64,000 nt of DNA from Aporrectodea caliginosa (GCA_020284085.1 JACEVL010000159.1:1801231-1865230), one strand, 5' to 3'; shown: positions 30,723 through 42,303, counted from the stretch's first letter. The notes: generated by a model from the sequence alone, not told the origin. Program-made: numbers and translations.

Positions 30723-32524
30723 TGTAACGACCGTTGTAAACGGGTTACAAGATATAATATTTAATTGCCATTGCATCTGACGACAGCGTGTGTGGTCCTA
30801 CGGCCGAACGTTTGATCGACTGTCACTTTATTGATTTTATTGGTTCTCACGCGGCAATGTTTGTTTAATTAGATAAGCGGCGTCGATTCGCCACTTCAAG
30901 GGAAGATAGTCTTGGCCGGTTTCCGGGGAATGACCGCTTTGTAGGTGGGCGGATCAATAGGCCCATTTCCGTTGACTTATCGCGTTGACTGTTGATGGGG
31001 GAAACTTGACAGAGATATCGTCGTTGTTTTCTCGGCCTCGGTGATTCGAGCGGGCCTTTGGTCTTACGGTCACCGCCGAGCGCTGTATTAACTTTAATCA
31101 GACACCGCTTATTATTATTAAGAGAAGACCGACACATACGACGACACGGACAAATAATAATCGCTTAACTTGAAAGGGTTTCCGCTGTCGCAGGTGTTGA
31201 GATTAAAACCTGGGATCTTTGCCCCGCGGGAGATAATCGACCGGAATTGGCGTTTCGGATGTTTTCCTTCCTGTGAAACTTTAAAGGACGGCCGGATGAG
31301 AAGTTGGCGTTTGAAACTCCACGTGCAGACTTTATAGGCGGGCCACGCAGTATAAAACGCCGAGCACTTTGCCATTCGCGGGTTCGGACGGAGACTCGAG
31401 AACGGATCGGACGTCGGTGACGCAGGGCAGAGGCGACGCAGATGGACTCGGGCGTGAACGTTCGTCGGACGCGGTGACACAGGAGACTCGAGAAAGTATC
31501 GAAGGACCTGAAACTTTGCGAGTGCTTAGAACGTTAGGACTGCGTTGCGAGGTTGACTCGATGAAGCAGTACGGAATAGAGAAAGTTATTGAAACTCGTT
31601 TTTATTACTTTCGGAGGTAACTTTCGGTCGACTTTTCTGATAAAGACAAGGAGACACACCGTTGACACGCAGGTAGAGACATTTGCTGTAACGCTTTGAT
31701 AGAATGCGGGGAAGGGGAAGCCTGCCCATTTTAGAACGGGAATGCTTTGTGTAACCTTACTCCAAATCGGGTTGAAGTGTCGGTTTTCTTTTAGTTGTAG
31801 GTTAGTTTAATTTGTTCTGTTCTGAAACGACCGAGATTGGTCGAATTTAGTTGATCGAATTAATAAAACTTTAAAGATGGAACGCAGTTCTGGTCATTCG
31901 CCTTCCTCTTTAGAAATTCAGAATATCACGGCTTCGGCTAGAGTCACGCCTCTGTCGTGCCTATCTCGAGCTGGGTCTGCAGTTGATCTGCTGTTGGAAA
32001 GGTTTGGTGAAGTAACTAGTCGTTTAGGCACGATACAGTCAGAAAACCAAGAAACTCGTGAAACCTTAGGAGAATTTATGGACTGTCAGAGTATGACTGA
32101 TGTGTGTATGCAAGAAACACGACAGGCCTTAACTGAGGTCGTGTCTCGGCTAGAACGTTTGGAATCTTCGCCTGTGCCACAGTTTGCCGTGGGATCGAGT
32201 TGGAACCCAGTGCACGGTACCACCCCCACGCCTTACCACTCGAGCCCTGGCCTGGAAGAACATCCGGTTCCTGCTGAAGAAGAACCGGAAGGGAATGTTT
32301 CTCCTGTAGTGACAAGAAGGAGCGAGCGCTTACAGATGAAGCCCCGCCTTGATTACCGGGAGCTCAGACGCAGAGGTAAACAGCCTCTTAGAATGGATTC
32401 GAATCCCAGACGTGACTTCTCTTTCCGACCCATTTCACCATCTACAGTCCCACGGCAACACGTCGATCCCTCCGCGTCAGAGACGATGCCGGCGACATCT
32501 GTCGAGCGGGGGACGGGCGTTACA
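30723..32524 (+). repeat. 3' LTR (1802 bp)
   Basis: Same sequence as the 5' LTR without the MITE. Differences I noted by eye: at the MITE-proximal GGCG(G/T)TTCGG, ACGG(C/A)ATAGAG, GGG(T/A)ATGC and GGAC(A/G)GGCG. Confidence 0.95.
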
Positions 32525-32533
32525 CTATTATAG
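31877..32533 (+). CDS. ORF in the 3' LTR, second copy
   Basis: The duplicate of the 5' LTR ORF. It encodes the same 216 or so residues and ends a few codons outside the LTR in flanking DNA, because the primer-binding site and leader are absent here. It is very unlikely to be an independent gene. Confidence 0.5.
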   Translation: MERSSGHSPSSLEIQNITASARVTPLSCLSRAGSAVDLLLERFGEVTSRLGTIQSENQETRETLGEFMDCQSMTDVCMQETRQALTEVVSRLERLESSPVPQFAVGSSWNPVHGTTPTPYHSSPGLEEHPVPAEEEPEGNVSPVVTRRSERLQMKPRLDYRELRRRGKQPLRMDSNPRRDFSFRPISPSTVPRQHVDPSASETMPATSVERGTGVTLL

Positions 32534-32921
32534 GCTGAAAAACTTAATTATGCACTTGAGAATTACCCGGATATTGGTCGATGTGTTCATGACGTGCTGG
32601 TGAGGATAACAAGGCCCACCTTTCTGTGGGTAATAAGGCCCTATACAATTGTGTGCAGACTGTCAGGGACGAGGCTCTTCAGTTCAAATTTAAACAATTC
32701 AGAGGCTTCATTATTCCTTCTGTCTTCCTCAGAGTGGAGCTCTGTTTTTAAAATACCCATGCATTTGATGTAACTAATTTATTGTACTCTGAAAACTTTT
32801 TGTATAGGCTGTCTGTATTTAGTTTAATATTATTTCTAATTTTTGTTCTTTTGTCGTAATATTTTTCATTTTATTTGAATTTTATATTTAATTATTTGGG
32901 CTATTCAGTGTGCAAGGCAGT
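32529..32921. other. no recognisable gene
   Basis: Flank of the LTR element. AT-rich, no frame of note. Confidence 0.5.
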
Positions 32922-32925
32922 TTAA

Positions 32926-33109
32926 CCCTAGAACAACCAATATTTTTTGCACCCTCTGACTACCATTGGGGTCAAAATGACCCCATACCATTTATCGCTG
33001 TGTTGCATGAATAAAAGTTAATTTTTTTCAACAAATTGTTTCCGTTCAAGTACGGATAGCTTCTTTTCACATTAGTTTTTCTTTTTTGACCCCAGTGGTA
33101 GTTCCAGGG
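32926..33109. mobile_element. piggyBac-like MITE, 184 bp
   Basis: Flanked by TTAA at 32922-32925 and 33110-33113. Ends CCCTAGAACAACCA and (complement) CCCTGGAACTACCA form imperfect inverted repeats (12 of 14). The subterminal palindrome GGGGTCAAAATGACCCC is identical to one in the larger element at 17591-19360. No coding capacity. Confidence 0.85.
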
Positions 33110-33246
33110 TTAAGGTTTTGGGCCAAGCCGAAAAAATCCTGGAATGAAAACAAAACTTTAAGCTGAGTGGATAAATGGAACATTAGCGCTATGTGGGGCT
33201 GTACGGAAAGTCTTTGTTCATAAGAATTCATTAGGTAACACTGGAG

Positions 33247-33583
33247 AGTGTTTAATCTACTCCCCTTGCTGTCGGGGGGAATCTAGGGTTCTGGGGGTAT
33301 CCAACATATCTGCATATCTGAAAAGTTGAGGACCGCGGGGGGGGGGTAGTGGCGAGTATTTTCAAAAGTAAGAATTTTTCGGTATCCAACAACTTGATAA
33401 CGGGGGGTAGTAACGAGAATTTCCCAACAATTTTCGAGGGGGTAGTAACGACAGTTTTCAACCTACAAATTACCCCTGAATGTCACACTTTCTGTAAAAA
33501 ATTTCATCTCTTTAATTTTTCTGGGGGGAAAACTCGATCCTGGGGGGAGAACTCCCCCCCCAGAGACGTCTAGATTAAACACT
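33247..33583. mobile_element. inverted-repeat element, AGTGTTTAATCTA ends
   Basis: 337 bp with perfect 13-bp inverted ends AGTGTTTAATCTA and TAGATTAAACACT. The interior has G-runs and repeated GGGGGTAGTAACGA-like motifs. No clear target duplication. It lies just upstream of a transposase remnant. Confidence 0.65.
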
Positions 33584-33599
33584 GAAGCTCTCTCTGCAT

Positions 33600-34140
33600 T
33601 CCACGCACAAGGAACCAAATTACTTCAAATGTCCATTGGCGCTCAAAAGTGCTGAACAGCATTTCGCCATGACAGCTGTGTTTCGAACAGCATATTTTAT
33701 AGCTAAACAAGATCGTCCCTATTCTGACCATCCACATTTGCTTGATTTACAAAGAGATGGAGTGAATGTGGGTCGAGTGCTTCAAAGTAATGTTGTTTGT
33801 AGTGACATAATCAATTATATTGTTCATGACATGAAGCACTAGTGAAGCATACTGTGATGTCTAAACCTTTGTTTTCTGTTTTGATAGATGAAAGCACAAA
33901 TTTGAACAGAATTTCTTGTCTGGTTGTGTATATTTGTTGTACTTTGGGATAACTTCTGCTATGCTGAAGTGCTTGCAAGACCAAGAAATCAGTATGGTTG
34001 TCATGGCAGAATGCTTCATTGGACTTGGGGTGGATGGTGCATCTGTTATGTTAGGCGCAAAAGGAGGTGTTGCAAAATTAAAGGAACCTTTTCCATCTTT
34101 GATTAGTTGGCATTGCTTCAGTTTTCTTCCTATATTTTTC
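33600..34140 (+). pseudogene. hAT-like transposase remnant 1
   Basis: Readable through at least two frames. The first part reads ALKSAEQHFAMTAVFRTAYF, IAKQDRPYSDHPHLLDLQ and NVVCSDIINYIV. It then shifts to KPLFSVLIDESTNLNRISCL and later GLGVDGASVMLGAKGGVAKL followed by ISWHC. The DES and DGASVM blocks are typical of the catalytic region of hAT-type transposases, of the kind domesticated in vertebrate zinc-finger-862-like proteins. It stops at TGA 34141 without the C-terminal dimerisation region. Frameshifted, hence inactive. Confidence 0.7.
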
Positions 34141-35507
34141 TGAGTGCATGATATAAAAATAGCTTGTTTATTACACATCACAGAAGTCCTTTGCATTTTT
34201 TCCTAGAATGTTGTGACTGCATTTTTGTGACTGCAATTATTGCGTGATTCAAGTTAGTTTTGCTTTGTGAAATTATTGAATGTATTTTGTTATTTACATT
34301 GTGTACATGTATGTATCTATCCGGAGGTCCAGCATGCAAGTTTTTCATGTGTAATGCCCATCATTGACTGAATCAAAATGTCCCTGCTTTTCTCTAGTAG
34401 AATTTTGTAGTTCCTTAAAAACTGATACCATTACTTATTAGGTTATATATATATATTTCTATAACTAATATATTAATATATATATATATGTAAAGTAAGT
34501 AAGTAAGTAAGTATATCCTTTATTATACCAATTGCTAACCGCATTTTGGTTTACAAGAAAATCACATTTATGTGTTGGGCTAACCTAACATGTCATAAAA
34601 GTTTTGGTGTGCTATCTATCCTCGGACATTAAACGCATGCGTAAATCATCCGCAATATAAATGTTTTACGTGCCAGAGTGTCCGCTTGTGGTATTGTGTA
34701 TATTTATATATAATTAATATATTTAATAACATTAATATATTAATTTAATATATTAATGCTATTGGTTTCTGAAATGTTATCGATTCGTTGCGTTGGGGGA
34801 GGATGGCCCTGTCTACTCTCAAGTCAACTCAAATGTTGGAGTTCCCACTGCTCACCCAAACCACTTTAACCACTGTGCAGACATGATTAACAGATGAGCA
34901 TGACAAAATGTGGATAGTGCGGACAGTGCTTAGGCCTACATGATGACTGTATTGGTTTAAATTCAAAAGTGGAAGAAAAAACATTCGTTTGCCCATATTG
35001 TGACGAATAATAATTTCAGGAAAAAGCCTGAATTAATGACTACTCATTTTCATCACATTTCTTTTATTCCGAACAGCTATAATTAGGCCTAATTAATATC
35101 TGTCCATAAAAATATTAACTCAGAAGAAACTTAGGCCCTATGATGTTTGACACCAAAAAATTAGTTGCTACTATGTGACATTTTATTTAATCAAAATAAT
35201 TAATCCACTATGTAACTATTTCCATACACTCTTTATTTGGCTATTTTGCATAGTTACAGTGGTATACCAGTTGCCGTTTTTTGGTAAAATTCTTTAGGTG
35301 GGCCATATTCCACTCAGTTACCTTTCTTTCTATCGTCGGCTCTCAAATGTTGCCTGCTTGACCGTCGGCTAGCGTATGTACTCTGTCCCAAATCGTTCCC
35401 TCTTAACCTTTTTCCATCCTCGTCTCATCTTTCACCCCACGTGTCAATTATCCTTCTTTGCTCTCTGGAGCTCTCTGCTGAGCGGAACCCATTGTCCGTC
35501 CTTCACG
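34141..35507. other. no gene; LINE-like tail at 34490-34560
   Basis: AT-rich. A (GTAA)n tract at about 34490-34512 is followed by sequence that, on the minus strand, reads TTGTAAACC ... ATAATAAAGGATATACTTAC. That is a LINE-type 3' tail similar in layout to the one near 21042. Two TAGGCCTA palindromes are present (34931, 35084). Confidence 0.5.
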
Positions 35508-35773
35508 TCTTTCTCTGTCTGCCTCTGTATCTCTCTGTATCTCTGTCTGTCTGTCTCTGTCTGCCTCTGTATCTCTCTGTGTCTCTGTCTGTCTGTCTGT
35601 CTCTGTCTCTGTCTCTGTCTCTCTGTCTCTCTGTTTCTCTGTTTCTCTGTCTTTCTCTGTCTTTCTCTGTCTCTCTCTGTCTCTCTCTCTCTGTATGTCT
35701 GTCTCTGTCTCTATCTCTGTCTCTCTGTCTCTCTGTCTCTGTCTGTCTCTCTCTGTCTCTGTCTGTCTGTCTG

Positions 35774-35821
<48 letters not shown>
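35508..35821. repeat. (TCTG)n/(TC)n and (AT)n microsatellite
   Basis: About 270 bp of CTCTGTCTGTCT-type repeats passes directly into about 40 bp of AT dinucleotide. Open frames here (Ser/Leu/Cys- and Ile/Tyr-repeats) are artefacts. Confidence 0.97.
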
Positions 35822-35822
<1 letters not shown>

Positions 35823-36279
35823 ATATGTCGATTCATCCTTCTCTGCCCTCTGGCACTCTGTGATGAGTGGTCCCATTGTCCGACCTCGTCTCCTTCTCTC
35901 GCTGTCTAATTTTATGACAGGCGCGGTTCGTCTACTTTAGGTAGGTTCTTTCATTCTCTTTACATTCCAGTCTGGAATATTATACATTGCAATTAAATGT
36001 TCAAGCATACATGTCAAGCCTACTTAACGAAATCTACAATAAATAAAATAACATCATTGTCGATAGCTCCTATTGCACTACACCGGACAAGAACTGGCTT
36101 GGAACCCGCCAGCCCCGGTCAAGACTATTCCCTCCTGGCGGAGAGATTTCCTTCTTTACCTTTTCAACCTGTGTTCGTGACCTGGGTGTCACCCTTGAAA
36201 ACTTTCTTTCCTTCTCTGACCACATTCCCTAATATCGTAGTCAGGTCCAATAATCGCGCTCTTGTAGTTCAAAAGTTAC
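35822..36279. other. no recognisable gene
   Basis: Spacer between a microsatellite and a LINE fragment. A 95-codon frame (35997-36284) leads towards the LINE fragment and may be decayed LINE, but no motif is clear. Confidence 0.4.
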
Positions 36280-36665
36280 TTTGATCAAAGACCCCATTGT
36301 GCTTGTTGCAAAGGTTGTCAATCTAAAACTAAACACATTAGATGTGGTGTCCCAGAGGGGTCAATATTGGGTCCGCTGTTCTTATTATGCATTAATGCAT
36401 CTAACCACTTTACTTTATTCCTTTGCAGACGACACAAAAGTCTTTTTCTCGAATAAATCAATCCAGTTTCTGCTATCTATTGCCAACACTGAACTTATAC
36501 ATGTGGCGGAATGGTTTAAGGCTAATAAACTGTGTCTTAATCTTGGAAAAACTATTTATGTTCTTCCGATCTCATCCGAAACCCGTCCCCGCATCTGATA
36601 TCCATCCTCTCCGTCGACAATATTCCCATTGCTCAAGACAATTCTTCCAAATTCCTCTGGGTTTA
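36280..36665 (+). pseudogene. LINE-C fragment (RT C-terminal half)
   Basis: A short piece of non-LTR reverse transcriptase in shifting frames: a decayed GVPQGSxLGPLL region at about 36340, FADDTKVFF with the catalytic ADD, then LIHVAEWFKANKLCLNLGKT. Both ends are truncated. L2/CR1-like by motif style. Confidence 0.75.
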
Positions 36666-38390
36666 TATTGTATAGTGAGAATGAGTAGCAGAGATATTAG
36701 ACAAGAAGCGACTGAGGATTGGAAAAAGAGATTTGTTGGCGATGTGATGCATAAATTCATAGATTTGCAATTTATTTATCTGAGGGATATTAAACATTAG
36801 TATCACACTATATCTACTTTCAGTGTTAGTTATATGTAATAATAATGTATATATATATATAACACAGTTTAACCAGTCAGGGTAGATAAAAGAATAATAT
36901 AGTGTATGCAGAACTCTGGCGGATAACAGGTCAAATACACGAGTCAGAATCCCTGTCTCAACAATAGATGGATATTCCTTTACGACCAATATCCAAAATT
37001 AGTCAAAGTTCAGCTCTGTAAGTTTCAATTTGAGCTTTCCATCAGTCGCTATTTCAGCAAGTTCTTCTCCTCTTTCAAAGTGTACTGACCAAGAGAAGAA
37101 TTGATGCCTAAAATTGGGTTTCTAACTCAATCGCAAGCAAACTGTTATACAGATAGCCTAGTCCCTATTGTTGGAAAATAATTATTGAGACTGTTAAACA
37201 GAATGCCATATGGTTCAAAATCGACTACCATTCATCCCCAGCACGACCGATTGGTCCGATATATCAGGCCGTAGCGCAGCTAGTAGTCGCGGGAAAATGA
37301 TAGCTCGCTGACGCACAGGATCAGCGAGACTGGGGTACTCATCTCCGATGGACTCGGCATAGACAGCAACAGCAAGTATAGCTTGTACCGGCCATGGTAG
37401 ACCATACATGTACATCGAGCACTTTTGACTTTCTGATTTTACTGCACAACTTATACCATTATTGTTCAAAACTCTATTAGCAATTGGTAGAAAATGATGA
37501 TGCGATAATAATGATATTGATAATGATGATAATGACGACGACGACTTCGGTGATAATGGTGATGATGATGATAATAAACATGCATACGACGATGAAGAGA
37601 AGAAGTCCTCTACAACGACGATGACAACGACAATGACAATGATGATGACGACTTCCATGGTTTCGTTTGCAAATTAATCTCTTGCATGTGTTCTCTACGT
37701 CATCAAGACATCAATGACAACATGCTAAGATAACTCTGTGAGTCTTCATCTAATAAGTTATTCCGTGTAATCTAGGTTCCGTTTATCTATAATGGTAGTC
37801 TTCAATCAATAAGGATTATTTTTACATCGCCGACGGATCGTCGCAGTCTCGATGGAGTCACAGCTCAAGATCAGAGCATAGACGTCTGCTACAATAGCAT
37901 AGCTCTGCTATTATACAGGCGTCCATGATCAAAGCGTTGAAGTCAAAACAAAAACTATATGGCTTTGTAGATTATATGCTCTCCGAAATCAACCGCTTTT
38001 CGTTGTACGTAATTATTAATTCATTGGGTGAGCGCACTAAATTTCGCAAACGAGTTCGAATTGAATAGCACCCTATAGTTAGAAAGACAAAGCCGCCTAT
38101 AGCAAATGACAGACTGAGTCGACCCTGCTTCCTACTTGATGTTAATCTCTTCACATCAGTGTTGCTACCATTTATCTATCGCCCCCTCCCCATATTCAAT
38201 AAGTGGTACATAATAATATTATACAAAACCGGCAAATCAATATCAACAATTGAACATTGAAGTCTGTGAAAATATCACGAATTGTCTGCAACTAGTAAGA
38301 GCGGAAGGACATTATATATTTTAAGTTAAATTGAAGGAACCGTGCAGCATTTGAAACAGGTTTTACTTGCTATAGTATTTTCATATCAAA
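36666..38390. other. no recognisable gene
   Basis: AT-rich. Degenerate GAT/GAC triplet-rich sequence at about 37490-37660. The 147-codon minus frame at 37215-37658 is partly this low-complexity tract and is not recognisable. Confidence 0.5.
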
Positions 38391-38673
38391 ATGTTTGATG
38401 GTTCCATCTGGATCATCGCCGGTCTTCTGAAGGTCTTCCTGGTGGAAGGAAACCTTTCAACCAGCCAATACATCCGCCTTACAGCTGGTGAAGATCAACC
38501 AGTTTGTTCCCTAAATGACCCCTCTGTTGTCATCTATGGTGTTCGGCGTCGAGTGAGTTGTCTCTTGGAACCGTGTGCCAACCAAAGCCTGTCTTTCGGC
38601 GAACTACTACACAGACACCGGGAAGTGCGAACTCTTCCATTACCCTCCAACTGATTTCTTCCGATTTGCTTAA
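38391..38673 (+). pseudogene. possible secreted PAN/apple-like protein, frameshifted
   Basis: ATG in a reasonable context (CAAAATGTTTG) opens an 87-codon frame. Its first 20 residues or so are hydrophobic (SIWIIAGLLKVFLVEG), like a signal peptide. The frame continues through CSLNDPSVVIYGVRRRVSC and then CANQS. After a +1 shift near 38590 the neighbouring frame reads CLSANYYTDTGKCELFHY and stops at 38671-38673. The C...C...NYxxxTGxCELF pattern resembles a PAN/apple domain of secreted or extracellular proteins. It could instead be an exon pair or an assembly error. Low certainty. Confidence 0.35.
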
Positions 38674-39344
38674 GAATGCGTACACAACTAGGTAAACGGT
38701 AGAATTAAATCATGAGAATACTCTAATATGGTAGACGCTAATTTAGAAAACGCCTCTACTAACACAGTCGTAATCTGCAACCATGCAAACTATAGGCGGT
38801 GAAAACCTGCAGAGTTTTAATTGCTAGCTGTGGATGCGACCCCTTATCAAAAGTCAACCCACCCTTTGATTCGAAATTGTACTGTAGATGGATTTTATAT
38901 GCCATCCAGAAGAAGTTCAATGTTTTCGCTGACAACCTGTATTCCTTTCTGGATCCACTCAGGATCTTCATGGTTCTCTCATTGTTGACCACTCTAGTCA
39001 TCATTAAAAAGTTCAGTACCTGCAGTTTTAGGTCCTGGAATCATCACGTTCTAGACCCATAAAGTTTCCCTCTCAAGTAAAATTTCCCATCCAGTATAAA
39101 GTAACTTATCTGTTCGCTCGTCTATATAGAAAATCTACATAAGCGTTATTCCTGGATCAAGAGATAATTAATTCGGCTGAGGTGCATACACAATAAATAC
39201 ACATTCCCAGCAATCCACCAGCAGAAAAATTCCTTTGGTCATGGTAAGTCAAATAAACACCTGCTGGAGTCTGAAAACGATTGGTCCGACCTAAAGCACG
39301 ATTTGTCCCGGCGCCATTTGCGGTTTTCTAATGCATTGATCATT

Positions 39345-39346
<2 letters not shown>
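38674..39346. other. no recognisable gene
   Basis: AT-rich, no supported frame. Confidence 0.5.
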
Positions 39347-39379
<33 letters not shown>

Positions 39380-40230
39380 TTTCATTTATTCATGCATTCC
39401 AATAATTTATATAGCGCCCCTTCAAGGAACCTACTCAGAGGCGCTCCCAGACCAGCCACGGCTAAACAGAGAAGACTCGAGAAGGCGGCAGAAAGCAGGC
39501 AGATTGCTGCGAGGCATCAAGCGCAGCTCAAGTGGGAGCCCAGTCCAGGTTGATGGCCCAACAATCGAGAAGGCTCGGCGCTGCTTGAGACATAAACGGG
39601 CCCACGGGACAAGCGCCTTTTCCGATGAAAGTGGGGCGCCGAGCAGCTGGGCCTCTACCTCCTCGATTTGTCTAAACTATCGCAAGGAGTCGTAGCCAAT
39701 GTTTTAACTGTCGCGAGTAATCACATCAGATTTAGAGCGATTTAGCGCCAGGCCCATGGTAGAGCAGGCTCTCTCGATGGAATCGACATCATCTGCCACC
39801 GTCTCCGCCCTTCCGCCCAGGATGAGATCGTCAAGATACCCGAATGATAAAGGCGAGTCCATCTCAAGTAGGATTAGCTGTAGCGGCAAGCAAAAAAGCA
39901 GAGGTCCCAGCGGATCGCCTTGTTGAGGGTCCACTCGAGATTGAACCTTGGAGCCGCCAAATGTGAGTGTTGATTCTAAACCGTCGGGCCTCCTGACGAT
40001 CCCGGAGCTAAGTGTCGTATTTTATCGCGGACCATAGCTTCAGTTGTCTGATAGGCCTCGGCCGAAAGAGGAGGAGCAGCCATCGGGGGTCGATCAGAGG
40101 GAGGTGACGAGTGTTTAGATCGTAGCTCCTCAAGCGTAATTTCGTTAACCCCGAGCACAGAATGCGAGTCTCTGCCCTGATGCTGCCCTCTTCGATCTTG
40201 GCTTCCACCGCCGTTGCTATTATGTGTTCG
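39347..40230 (-). pseudogene. LINE-D remnant with (ATTG)n tail
   Basis: Minus strand. Upstream part ITLEELRSKHSSPPSDRPP and MVRDKIRHLAPGSSGGP (about 40150-39985), then directly QQGDPLGPLLFCLPLQLILL and FGYLDDLILGG with the catalytic YLDD, then LALNRSKSDVI. The RT segment between SSGGP and QQGDP is deleted. Downstream the 3' end carries GGGAGCGCCTCTGAGTAG and CTTGAAGGGGCGCTATA, followed by (ATTG)n. The SINE at 7340-7548 shares this 3' module. Confidence 0.75.
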
Positions 40231-41718
40231 ATGCTGGTCGTACTATATTTTGTGTGTGTTGGATGTCTGATTTCTTTTGATCGAAAAGATCCGGAAGTTT
40301 ATGATTCTTATTGTCATTATTAAGTGAATCACAAAACGCCAGAATGGGTTTCTGTGCAGGTTCTGAATTTGTTCTAATTTGCTGGAATCTGCAAACGATT
40401 GGCCAACTGCGCTATGAGATGACAAGACCACCGATGTCATCTATATGAATGGGTTTCTCAAAAAACGTTTGACCCTGTATCAAACTAGAGAGTACGACGT
40501 CAAGTGTAGTCTACGAAAATGGATCTCCTCCTTTTAAAAAAAGATCTCCTTCTTTTAAAAGGACGTACACAGGGTGTAGATATCTTGGGTTCTCTTTCAC
40601 TTAGAGTTACTAATGATGTTCCAAAGGAAAATGCTAGGTCCAACTTTGTTTCTCTTATTCATTAACGATAAGTCCATTTATCTTGGAGACCTCCATGTTA
40701 AGTTTAAGCAATTAAGCCGATGACTACCAGCTTCTGCAAACCAATGCTACAACCTGAGAATCACAAATCGCAGGTCTGGGTCCCAGGTTATCTCCAACTA
40801 CTTCTTATGTACTGTGGCGGTACCGGGGCCAACCATTTACCAGGAGTACCATCCCCGGCGCTCGTGATACTTTTTGTAAGTCGACGAGGCAAGGTTCCAG
40901 CGGCATGCAGGAGACTGATAAATTAATACAGCACTTTACATTAATTAACCAAAAATTGAGCACTCATCAGTGAAGGGAAGCACACCAATGTAAGAAATCG
41001 CACTATCATTGTAATGGAATGGAACGCATCAAATAACCAGTGGCGTCTACCAATGGGGGCTTGGAGATCGATCTCCATCGAACTTCAAAAGTGGGGGATG
41101 GTTTGACATATTTTGGCCGAAAGTGGGGGGTTCATATTTTCATGAAGTCTTTCTTGTCCCGTGTGATTTTAATAATAATAATAACCTATATTAAACCATT
41201 ATCGTGAGACCGGAATTCTCTTATGTTTCCATCATAGTAGCAAACTGCTCGTACAACAGAACACATGCTGCACAGTCTGCGCTGCCATGCAGCCCAGTTA
41301 GAACTAGGCAGCTCTACGACCACGAGTCTACGACCAAACGGGTCAACGGCTTACGCGATATAGGTTACCGGCTACCGGCCAAACATTTGGGGAAAGGTGA
41401 GAACCGTGGGGTTGCTTCGCTAATGGCACGGCGGCCAAGACTGGCAGAGTTCTCCGCGGCAAGCCTGAAACCTGCATCATGTTTGTCATCACTTCGGCCG
41501 TGCTTGGCTCAGCTTCCAAAATGGCCCACCTCTAGCCTCTCTCTGACCTGTCCAGTCTGTTCGGCGGACATTTCAAATGAGCATATGCACAGAAGTAGTA
41601 TATTAGAGCCCCATGTTGGACTTGCGAATAATTATTTGAACGCGTTGCTAGTTGATACATTTTGCCTACTTCTTTCTTTTGGCTTCTGAGTATTTGTCAT
41701 TAAAATAATTATATACAA
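40231..41718. other. no recognised gene
   Basis: Contains a 161-codon frame at 41204-41689 (CPVCSADISNEHMH near its end). Its composition does not look domain-like, and I do not recognise it. Otherwise AT-rich spacer. Confidence 0.4.
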
Positions 41719-41960
41719 TGATATACAGAGACGCGGAGGTGTGGCAGTATGTTCTCTGCCTTATAACCTGAGGGTCGCAGGATCGAATCTACATTATCTA
41801 CTTCAAGCCATTGCGTAGCTACCCTGGACAAGTTGCTCAGCCATAATTGTCTGTGATAAAGGCAACGGGAAACCACCTCACACCTCACTCGTGAGTCATC
41901 TCATCCCCGGCTGGCATTAAAAAGCCGATGGATCTTCCATTCGGGTAGAAAGCTCATCAT
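41719..41960 (+). mobile_element. tRNA-derived SINE (second family)
   Basis: A tRNA-like head with A-box-like GTGTGGCAGTA (41739-41749) and B box GGATCGAATCT (41780-41790). The body contains CTGGACAAGTTGCTCAG and GGCAACGGGAAACCACCTCA. It ends in an ATC/TTC microsatellite. Sequence and tail differ from the SINE at 7340-7548. Confidence 0.7.
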
Positions 41961-42060
41961 CAGCATGATCATCGTCGTCGTCATCATCATCATCATCATC
42001 ATCTTCTTCTTCTTCTTCTTCTTCTTCTTCTTCTTCTTCATCATCATCATCATCATCATG
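41961..42060. repeat. (ATC)n-(TTC)n-(ATC)n microsatellite
   Basis: Triplet repeats: ATC/GTC, then TTC, then ATC. This is probably the expanded tail of the adjoining SINE. Confidence 0.95.
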
Positions 42061-42303
42061 AAACGTACAGTCCTATTCCTATAGCAGTATAGCTACATTG
42101 CAAATAGCTAATAATAGATTTATTAATTGTGCGCAAATCACAGCCAGTGGCCTGGCCTGGCACCTTCGTCTGTATTGCCAGATGTTGTATTAAAGACTTT
42201 AAACACTTAAAGTCATTCCAAGTTCTAACTAACTAACTAACTAGCCAAATTGACTCCAAACTTCAGCTTGGTATAGAATTCACTATCCATGTAATATTGA
42301 CCC

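Larger units (their letters stand above)
24310..32524 (+). mobile_element. nonautonomous Gag-protease LTR retrotransposon
   Basis: An 8.2-kb element with 4-bp target duplications CTAT (24306-24309 and 32525-32528). Its LTRs begin TGTAACG and end CGTTACA. A primer-binding site follows the 5' LTR and a polypurine tract precedes the 3' LTR. The interior has Gag with two CCHC knuckles and an aspartic protease motif but no reverse transcriptase, RNase H or integrase. The 1.5 kb after Gag shows no enzyme motif. Without its 229-bp insertion the 5' LTR is 1802 bp, exactly the length of the 3' LTR, with about four differences seen by eye. It inserted recently and must have been copied by enzymes supplied in trans. 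Confidence 0.93.

Noticed and set aside
24011..32640. GTGGGNAATANGGCCC motifs on both sides of the LTR element as terminal repeats of a larger transposon
   Set aside because: Both copies are in the same orientation and weakly matched; the CTAT duplication already explains the borders.
35376..35909. 177-codon Ser/Leu/Cys-rich plus-strand frame
   Set aside because: Translation of TCTG and AT repeats.
41204..41689. 161-codon ORF as a host gene
   Set aside because: No recognisable domain, no repeat or homologue in view, and composition like random open sequence; left as unassigned.
41719..41800. Functional tRNA gene on the plus strand
   Set aside because: Only the promoter boxes resemble a tRNA; a SINE body and microsatellite tail follow.
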